The notes under the pieces were generated by a model. It worked only from the letters and a program-made list of their open reading frames with translations. It did not search any database and had not been told where the DNA came from. From DASYQD01 sp036005845 (lineage in GTDB: Bacteria; Acidobacteriota; Thermoanaerobaculia; Multivoradales; JAIOJS01), in assembly GCA_036005845.1 (NCBI GenBank), contig DASYQD010000050.1, positions 1 through 12,751 on the forward strand: 12,751 nt of DNA, read 5' to 3'. Each line of letters starts with the position of its first letter. Position 1 is the first letter of the stretch. Positions 8,171 to 12,751 of this stretch are shown here, in pieces. The translations under genes were made by a program, and so were the position numbers.

Positions 8171-8186
8171 TGGCGCACTTCTTGCC
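8171..8186 (+). promoter_or_regulatory. Candidate sigma-54 (-24/-12) promoter for the CBS-domain gene
   Basis: TGGCGCACTTCTTGCC contains the TGGC (8171-8174) and TTGC (8182-8185) blocks. The invariant GG and GC are separated by exactly ten bases, as in the sigma-54 consensus TGGCACG-N4-TTGC. Transcription would begin near 8197 and give a leader of about 50 nt before the ATG at 8247. The -24 block is imperfect after TGGC. Confidence 0.45.
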
Positions 8187-8246
8187 CCTCCGCGGGCGGG
8201 GTATTGACGACGCCCCACCCGTTTCAACACTGAGGAGGCCGACGAC

Positions 8247-8690
8247 ATGAAGGCGAACGAGCTGATGACCTCGAACCCGGCCTGCTGCACCCCCGACGCC
8301 ACCGCCCAGCAGGCAGCCCGGCTCATGGAAGAGAACGACTGCGGCTGCATCCCGGTGGTCGAGGACGAGGAGTCGCGCTTCCTCGTCGGCGTCGTCACCG
8401 ACCGCGACATCGCGCTCCGCGGCGTGGCCCGCGGCCGCTCGCCCGAGACGCCGATCCGGGACCTGATGAGCACCGATGTCAGCGCCGTGCGCCCCGAAGA
8501 CGAGCTCAAGGCCATCGAAGAGCTGATGGCCGAGCTGCAGGTGCGCCGCGTGCCGGTCGTCGACGAGGACGGCTGCTGCATCGGCATCATCGCGCAGGCC
8601 GACCTCGCGCTCGAGAAGAAAGAGGACGACGAGACCGTCGGGCACGTCGTCGAGCGCATTTCGGAAAAGGCGACGCGGCAACTGGCCTGA
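8247..8690 (+). CDS. Protein with two CBS domains
   Basis: The 147-residue protein consists of a tandem pair of CBS domains (about 1-60 and 70-125), with GVVTDRDIALRGVARG in the first and VRRVPVVDEDGCCIGIIAQADL in the second. Such stand-alone pairs usually bind adenine nucleotides at the cleft between the repeats and act as energy-state sensors or regulators of a partner. No partner domain is fused and no neighbour reveals a target. Six cysteines occur as three close pairs: 13/14, 32/34 and 110/111. This is unusual and might add metal or redox sensitivity. GGAGG (8234-8238) eight bases before the ATG makes the start secure. The gene has its own upstream region with a sigma-54-like promoter. 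The ligand is unknown. Confidence 0.9.
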   Translation: MKANELMTSNPACCTPDATAQQAARLMEENDCGCIPVVEDEESRFLVGVVTDRDIALRGVARGRSPETPIRDLMSTDVSAVRPEDELKAIEELMAELQVRRVPVVDEDGCCIGIIAQADLALEKKEDDETVGHVVERISEKATRQLA

Positions 8691-8764
8691 GGCGGTCAGG
8701 CGCATGCGTGCGGCCTCGGCGGCCGATCGCGCATGTCGGCTCGCGGGTGAGTAAGACGGCGCGT

Positions 8765-8780
8765 GTCCGTCGCAACGGAC
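8765..8780 (+). terminator. Possible terminator hairpin downstream of the CBS gene
   Basis: GTCCGT (8765-8770) pairs with ACGGAC (8775-8780) around CGCA, 75 bases after the CBS stop and before the convergent minus-strand gene. It is followed by GATGCGTCTT, not a clear U-tract, so the call is weak. Confidence 0.35.
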
Positions 8781-8808
8781 GATGCGTCTTCGCGCGTCGC
8801 GAATGCGC

Positions 8809-8830
8809 GATCCGACGGCTGCATCGGATC
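8809..8830 (-). terminator. Hairpin at the stop codon of the FGE-fold gene
   Basis: GATCCGA (8809-8815) and TCGGATC (8824-8830) form a perfect seven-base stem with an eight-base loop. The stem overlaps the last bases of the minus-strand stop codon (8831-8829). It may mark the transcript end for the two-gene minus-strand unit. No U-tract is present. Confidence 0.35.
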
Positions 8831-9440
8831 AGCCGCGGAGGCTACGTGCGATGCGAAAGCCGGCGTCGGCGATGACCTCGCCAACCGCGACGGCTTGGCG
8901 CACGTCGCAGCGGATCTCTGCCAGCGGCGTCCGCCACGAGCCGCCGCGTAGCAGGCCGCCTTCTTCGCCTTCGACCCACTCCCACACTCCACCGAGCATC
9001 GCGAAGAGGCCGAAGCCGTTGGAGCGTTTTGCGGCGAGCGCTGGCACGCTCTCGCCGCTGTTGCCGCGATGCCACGCCCACGCATCCGCTTCGCGCTCGT
9101 CGTCACCCCAGAAGTAACGCGAGTCGCTGCCGGCGCGGCAGGCGTGCTCCCACTCTGCTTCGCTCGGCAGCCGAATCGCCTTGCGCGCGATGCGCGCATA
9201 CCACTCGCAGTAACCGCGCGCGATCTCCAAGGTCACGCCGATCGCCGGATCGTCGTCGCCCGGCGCCGCGTACGGACGCTCGCGCGCGCCGGTGAACGCT
9301 TCGAGCTGCACGTTCGTCACCGGCAGCGTGCTGAGGTAAAACGGCGCGATCTCGACCCTGCGGCCGCCGAAGGGCAGCTCACCTTCGGGCACCAGCCACA
9401 GCACGGGACGCGGGTAGCTGGTGTACCGCTCGCGCGTCAA
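8829..9440 (-). CDS. FGE/SUMF1-fold protein, probably non-catalytic as an FGE
   Basis: About 203 residues show the formylglycine-generating-enzyme (FGE-sulfatase) fold pattern: APFYLSTLPVTNVQLEAF (32-49), KAIRLPSEAEWEHACRAG (87-104), NGFGLFAMLGGVWEWVEG (141-158), RGGSW (165-169) and GFRIAR (194-199). The domain is shorter than usual and has lost the N-terminal MG-x-E-x-P-xH segment. The paired active-site cysteines of true FGE are not seen: the end reads GFRIAR, and the only nearby Cys (178, in IRCDVR) does not obviously correspond. A scaffold, regulatory or ligand-binding role is therefore more likely than sulfatase activation. The best start is TTG 9440, which overlaps the TGA of the B3/4-domain gene and implies translational coupling. 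The frame stays open further upstream, but that part is Arg-rich shadow of the neighbouring gene. GTG codons near residues 13 and 17 are alternatives. Confidence 0.72.
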   Translation of the reverse strand: MTRERYTSYPRPVLWLVPEGELPFGGRRVEIAPFYLSTLPVTNVQLEAFTGARERPYAAPGDDDPAIGVTLEIARGYCEWYARIARKAIRLPSEAEWEHACRAGSDSRYFWGDDEREADAWAWHRGNSGESVPALAAKRSNGFGLFAMLGGVWEWVEGEEGGLLRGGSWRTPLAEIRCDVRQAVAVGEVIADAGFRIARSLRG

Positions 9441-10081
9441 ACGGCGGCGTCTCCGCTCTCGTGCACCCGTTGCCAGCGCGCGATCGACGACAGCGGCGGC
9501 GCGGCAAGAAGCGCGTCGACGTCGCTCGCCGACAAGAGCGCGGCCGGCAGATAGACGACCATCCAAGCGCGCTCCGTCTGCGGCCCGACGGCAACGCGCC
9601 GGCTGTCGGTGATCGGCGTGCCGAACGGCCCGCGGTCGTCTTCGAGCAGCGGCTTGCCCGCGAGGTCGAAATCGCCGCGCAGCGACTCCATCCGCTCGCC
9701 CGGACGGCCGCGCCGGAGACGCACGGGCGGCGCGAAAGTGTCCTCCGCCATCACGCAACTCGTCACGACGAGCCCGACCGAGACGCAATTGTTCAGATCG
9801 ACCAGCGGATGGATCGCGGGCAGCTCCTCGCCCTTGAGGATCCGGCGCAGCAGCGCTTCCGAAGACGGACGGTAACGAGTCGGATCGGTGCCCGCATCGC
9901 GGAAGAGCCGGCGCACCTCGGCGACGACCGGCAAGTCGACCAGATTGCCGCCGCCGAGACGCTCCCGCGCTGCGCCGCCTGCGGAGGTGCGCGCCGCCTT
10001 CGCTCCGGCGGCAGCGTCGGGCAAGGCCTCGAGCCGGTACCAGACCAGTCGCCAACCGGAAAGCTCGTGAGAGACCTCCAC
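9437..10081 (-). CDS. B3/B4 domain-containing protein (PheT-like, COG3382 type)
   Basis: The 214-residue product resembles the stand-alone B3/4 domain proteins related to the editing region of phenylalanyl-tRNA synthetase beta. Recognisable parts are EVRRLFRDAGTDPTRYRPSSEALLRRILKGEELPAIHPLVDLNNCVS (55-101, given here as one conserved block), the acidic strand after PGERMESLRGDFD, and TERAWMVVYLP near 169-179. By family analogy it may act on or bind aminoacyl-tRNA or amino acids in the cytoplasm, but no reaction is established. The GTG at 10081 is used because a stop lies six codons upstream. AGGCGAG about ten bases before it is a weak ribosome site. Its TGA overlaps the TTG start of the downstream FGE-fold gene, so the two form one unit. 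Confidence 0.75.
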   Translation of the reverse strand: MEVSHELSGWRLVWYRLEALPDAAAGAKAARTSAGGAARERLGGGNLVDLPVVAEVRRLFRDAGTDPTRYRPSSEALLRRILKGEELPAIHPLVDLNNCVSVGLVVTSCVMAEDTFAPPVRLRRGRPGERMESLRGDFDLAGKPLLEDDRGPFGTPITDSRRVAVGPQTERAWMVVYLPAALLSASDVDALLAAPPLSSIARWQRVHESGDAAV

Positions 10082-10595
10082 GCCGCGGATTCTCGCCTAA
10101 GATCCACTCCATCCCCGATCGGAGCGCGCTCGAGGAGCTGCCGCTCCGCTCGCGGCGACCAGCGATGCGAATCCGCCGACCCGGTCCCGGACACCGAAGG
10201 GCGCGGAGCGCGGGCCGTGAGAGCGATCCTTCGCTGCGGACCGCGAGCCCGGCAAACGCTGTCATCGGGCGATTCCCGTCAAGAACTGTCGGCATCAGGC
10301 CGGCGACCGCCGGTGGCGAGCTCGGGCTACACGCCCTCTCCTCAGTTGATTACGGGCGAGGGCCGAGACCCAGCCCCCGCGTGTTACACGCGCACAATTG
10401 TCGCGTAATGCTCGACGCCGCCGAATGCCCATGTCGGATTCTGTGCGGCGCCAAAGGGAACTGAAGACGCCCAAACCCATATGTTGCGGGCAGTTCAGGC
10501 TACGGGGACACGAGATGAGCGAGTGTGTTACGCGACAGGGCCTTTGCCGCTGCACTGACGGCTAATTACAGAGTTAGCCGTCGGAAGGAGCATCC
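10082..10595. other. Gene-poor interval of about 510 bp with several palindromes
   Basis: I recognise no gene here. Short open frames exist on both strands, but their Arg/Pro-rich composition and lack of ribosome sites argue against coding. The left half is GC-rich like the B3/4-domain gene and may hold its promoter. From about 10270 the base composition shifts toward the lower-GC gene at 10596. Palindromes include GCGTGT-T-ACACGC (10379-10391), the self-complementary ACAATTGT (10394-10401), CGCCGC/GCGGCG arms around 10420-10450, and the perfect repeat at 10557-10582. No tRNA or known RNA could be matched by eye. It could hold decayed mobile DNA, a regulatory region or an unrecognised structured RNA. 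Confidence 0.5.
10557..10582. repeat. Perfect 9-bp inverted repeat in front of the membrane-protein gene
   Basis: GACGGCTAA (10557-10565) and TTAGCCGTC (10574-10582) flank an eight-base AT-rich loop. The right arm abuts the ribosome-binding site GGAAGGAG (10583-10590) of the GTG-started gene at 10596. It could be an operator or a 5'-leader hairpin affecting ribosome access. GTTAGCC (10573-10579) also looks like an integron core site, but the rest of an attC is missing. Confidence 0.65.
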
Positions 10596-11462
10596 GTGTC
10601 GCTCTCAAGTGTCCTAAAGAGGATTCCAGATATTGGTCAAGAGTTCGTGCAATTCGTCATTCGCCCCAGGCTGCATGCCAAGAACTGGAAGGCTCAGACC
10701 GTCCCGCGCGTGCCGTCGAAGGAAATACTTGTATGGTGCCTGGCCGCGAGCTTCTTCTTGTTGGCGCTCTACAAGCTCGCCTTTGGTCCGATGACCGATA
10801 ATGTCTATAAGGCCGCCGGTCTTTCGCCTCCATCTATCGGCACCGACGCACCGCAGCGCTTCCCCAGACCTTCGCTTGAACACCTGGGCTGGCAGCTCGG
10901 CTTCAGCATCGGCGTCGCCTTTCCACAGGCCATGACAGTGCCTACTTCACACCCTCAACTTGCGGTCTTCTCCTTCGGTGCCTCGCAAGTCGTTCTCTCG
11001 AATGTCGTGCCGGATTCACTCCTCAAGACGCCGGTCACTACAGTTCTTCTCGGGCTGTACGCCCTCCTGACTATACTCTCCCTGCACCTACCAGCCCGTC
11101 TATTGGGCGGCTCCGGGACCGTCTCGGAAGCCACCAGACTGGCAATCATCTACTACGCCTTTGTCACTCTACTCGCATCATCTCTCATCGTTACTGCGGC
11201 CGTCCTGCTGATTCACGTTCTAAGGCTCCATGGCTGCACCATCTTTATCGGCTGGGCTATCGTCGTCCTGCTGCCTCTAACTGTAGTGCTCCTGCGAGGC
11301 TTCTTCTCAACCTTCTCCGAGTACTATGGCCTTGCAAAAAGGCGCCTCTTTGTCGCTGGGCTTGGCTCTATCGTCATTTCCAGCATTCTCGGACCCATCG
11401 CCTTGCTGCCGACTATCTATCTCGTCTTATGGGCAGCTCCCCTATTAGACGTGATCTTCTAA
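10596..11462 (+). CDS. Polytopic inner-membrane protein, Yip1-like arrangement
   Basis: The 288-residue product has a short cytoplasmic-looking N-terminus ending QFVIRPRLHAKNW and hydrophobic segments at about 43-61, 142-168, 183-208, 214-234 and 250-283. The segment LPARLLGGSGTVSEATRLAIIYYAFV (165-190 region) resembles the RLLGG-x-G-T/S-x-x-E-x-x-R loop before the membrane helices of bacterial Yip1-domain proteins. That similarity is from memory and moderate. The start is GTG 10596, five bases after GGAAGGAG. Base composition is visibly less GC-rich and codon choice is more relaxed than in the genes to the left. It ends 22 bp before an insertion sequence. Both facts suggest acquired DNA. No function can be assigned. 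Confidence 0.65.
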   Translation: MSLSSVLKRIPDIGQEFVQFVIRPRLHAKNWKAQTVPRVPSKEILVWCLAASFFLLALYKLAFGPMTDNVYKAAGLSPPSIGTDAPQRFPRPSLEHLGWQLGFSIGVAFPQAMTVPTSHPQLAVFSFGASQVVLSNVVPDSLLKTPVTTVLLGLYALLTILSLHLPARLLGGSGTVSEATRLAIIYYAFVTLLASSLIVTAAVLLIHVLRLHGCTIFIGWAIVVLLPLTVVLLRGFFSTFSEYYGLAKRRLFVAGLGSIVISSILGPIALLPTIYLVLWAAPLLDVIF

Positions 11463-11484
11463 CTGCAGGCGGTCCGACGCCTAA

Positions 11485-11499
11485 GAAGGTGCTGAAAAA
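11485..11499 (+). repeat. Left terminal inverted repeat of the insertion sequence
   Basis: GAAGGTGCTGAAAAA pairs with the inverted right end at 12737-12751, with three mismatches near the tip and ten identical inner bases. Confidence 0.65.
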
Positions 11500-11549
11500 C
11501 TCGGTTTTTCCTGGCACAATGGCATCAACCCTCGCCAGGAGACTTGATT

Positions 11550-12614
11550 ATGCGCGGCGATGACCCCAGCCAGGGCGCGGCCTTCAGCTACGTGACACCG
11601 GAGCAGCGGGTGCCCAGCGATCACCCGTTGCGGCTGATCCGCGAGATGACTAACGAGGTCTTGCGCCTGCTGTCGGGACGGTTCGAGGAGCTCTACTCGC
11701 GGGTGGGCCGGCCATCGATTGCTCCCGAGCGTCTGCTGCGCGCTCTTCTCTTGCAATTGCTCTACAGCATTCGCAGTGAACGCATGCTGATGGAGCAGCT
11801 CGACTACAACCTGCTTTTTCGCTGGTTTGTCGGCCTGTCGATGGACGATCCCATCTGGGCGCCCACCGTCTTCTCTAAGAATCGAGACCGTTTGCTCGAG
11901 GGGGACATCGCTCACGAGTTCTTCCACGAGGTCGTAGAGATGGCTCGGCGCCGTCGGCTGCTCTCGGACGAGCACTTCACGGTCGATGGCACTTTGCTCG
12001 AGGCGTGGGCCAGCCACAAGAGCTTTCGGCGCAAGGACGGCGAGCCGCCGCCAGGGGCTGGCGGTCGTGATTTCCGCGGCGAACGACGCTGCAACGACAC
12101 GCATGCCTCGACGACGGATCCCGACGCCCGTCTGTACCGACGAACGCATCACGGAGAAGCCAAGCTCGCCTACCTGGGCCACGTCCTGATGGAGAACCGC
12201 AATGGGCTCGCTGTGGGCGGGTGCGTCACCCACGCTACGGGCTACGCCGAGCGGGAAGCGGCGCTCGAGCTCGTGCAGGCTCTTCCGGTCAGCGGTCGCA
12301 TCACTCTCGGTGCCGACAAGGCTTACGACACCGAGGCCTTCGTGGCAGCGCTGCGGGAGAATCGGGTCACTCCTCATGTAGCTCAAAACGACACCAACAA
12401 GAGAAGCGCGATCGACCGCCGCACCACCCGCCACTCGGGATACGCGATGAGTCGAGCGCGGCGATGCTTGGTGGAGCGGATTCCCGCGTGGCTGAAGAAC
12501 GTCGCACTGCTTCGCAAGACCAAGCACCGAGGAAGGGATCGCGTCGATTGGGTCTTCGTTTTCGCGCTCGCCACTTACAACCTGGTGCGAATGCGAGGAT
12601 TGGCGACCGCATGA
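11550..12614 (+). CDS. IS5 family transposase (DDE type)
   Basis: The 354-residue protein has an N-terminal DUF772-like region (about 15-110; FSYVTPEQRVPSDHPLR, then RPSIAPERLLRALLLQLLYS and RSERMLMEQLDYNLLFRWFVG) and a DDE_Tnp_1 catalytic domain. Numbered from the ATG at 11550, the probable triad is Asp146 (FTVDGTLLEAWAS), Asp256 (LGADKAYDTEAF) and Glu309 (RRCLVERIPAWLKN). It cuts and joins the element ends. AGGAGA (11537-11542) lies seven bases before the ATG at 11550. A TTG two codons earlier is too close to this site. There is no frameshift or internal stop, so the enzyme looks functional. The gene fills most of the element, with about 65 bp before it and 137 bp after it. Confidence 0.92.
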   Translation: MRGDDPSQGAAFSYVTPEQRVPSDHPLRLIREMTNEVLRLLSGRFEELYSRVGRPSIAPERLLRALLLQLLYSIRSERMLMEQLDYNLLFRWFVGLSMDDPIWAPTVFSKNRDRLLEGDIAHEFFHEVVEMARRRRLLSDEHFTVDGTLLEAWASHKSFRRKDGEPPPGAGGRDFRGERRCNDTHASTTDPDARLYRRTHHGEAKLAYLGHVLMENRNGLAVGGCVTHATGYAEREAALELVQALPVSGRITLGADKAYDTEAFVAALRENRVTPHVAQNDTNKRSAIDRRTTRHSGYAMSRARRCLVERIPAWLKNVALLRKTKHRGRDRVDWVFVFALATYNLVRMRGLATA

Positions 12615-12736
12615 GGACGATTCGCATCGCCGGGCAGCGTCGGAACGCTCCCGAAGCGCCTCGGCAAGGTACCTAGACCTAGGCAAATCCGGCGCATTTT
12701 CTCGACGGAGAATCACGGATTGCCCGTCAACCTCGA

Positions 12737-12751
12737 TTTTTCAGCAAGCTC
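12737..12751 (-). repeat. Right terminal inverted repeat of the insertion sequence
   Basis: Read on the minus strand this is GAGCTTGCTGAAAAA, the partner of the left end. It occupies the final 15 bases of the window. Confidence 0.65.

Larger units (their letters stand above)
11485..12751 (+). mobile_element. IS5-type insertion sequence, apparently complete
   Basis: A transposase gene is bounded by imperfect terminal inverted repeats. The left end GAAGGTGCTGAAAAA (11485-11499) matches the complement of the right end at 12751-12737 (GAGCTTGCTGAAAAA) at 12 of 15 positions, including the run TGCTGAAAAA. This gives an element of 1267 bp. The bases before the left end are CTAA (11481-11484), which fits the YTAR target preference known for the IS5 group, so the expected duplication after 12751 is CTAA. 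The right end coincides with the end of the window, so the duplication cannot be read. The exact outer boundaries are inferred from this fit. Confidence 0.75.

Noticed and set aside
9441..10295. N-terminal extension of the FGE-fold gene through the B3/4-domain gene
   Set aside because: The extension is Arg-rich, has no recognisable domain, and overlaps the B3/4-domain gene in another frame. A TTG at the B3/4 stop codon explains the start better.
10165..10555. Small open frames on both strands in the gap before the membrane gene
   Set aside because: They have no ribosome site, no recognised domain and biased composition. They were left as part of the non-coding interval.
11481..12716. A 411-codon minus-strand open frame covering the insertion sequence
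   Set aside because: It is antisense to a transposase with an intact DDE triad and has no recognised domain.

Overview
The window comes from a high-GC bacterium, probably a proteobacterium or a related Gram-negative lineage. An outer-membrane OmpA-like protein, two predicted lipoproteins, a class A penicillin-binding protein and a possible sigma-54 promoter support a diderm cell. No marker fixes the genus.

Layout, left to right. Bases 1-274 (minus) hold the N-terminal part of deoxyribose-phosphate aldolase (deoC). It diverges from an envelope pair, 352-1645: a lipoprotein and an OmpA-like peptidoglycan-binding protein one base apart. A large REP-like inverted repeat (1654-1748) separates this pair from a 907-residue bifunctional penicillin-binding protein with long Pro-rich tails. 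Next come a UPF0462 (C4orf33-like) protein and a lipid-anchored rhodanese, 5197-5805. The rhodanese reading frame is interrupted by one in-frame UGA, after which the same frame continues with the rest of the domain. Convergent to it is ettA (minus), followed divergently by a mutT-like Nudix gene, then a two-CBS-domain protein behind a sigma-54-like promoter. On the minus strand, 8829-10081 carries a B3/4-domain gene and an overlapping FGE/SUMF1-fold gene. The right end is an accessory-looking, lower-GC part: about 500 bp without a recognised gene, a polytopic membrane protein preceded by a perfect inverted repeat, and an IS5-type insertion sequence whose right end coincides with the last base of the window.

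The most interesting signal is the rhodanese. The UGA falls two codons after the predicted catalytic Cys, in a Cys-Ala-UGA arrangement where I recall relatives carrying Cys-x-Cys. Forty conserved-looking codons follow in the same frame, and a hairpin with GU in its apical loop starts three bases after the UGA, with the loop G 23 nt downstream of it. This fits a selenocysteine codon with a bacterial SECIS element, making the gene a candidate envelope selenoprotein rather than a truncated gene. The deciding evidence, selABCD elsewhere in the genome and homologues with Cys or UGA at this site, lies outside the window.

Most other genes are housekeeping: wall synthesis and anchoring, translation, nucleotide-pool sanitation and nucleoside catabolism. 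Apart from the lipoprotein/OmpA pair and the overlapping B3/4-FGE pair, I see little operon structure.
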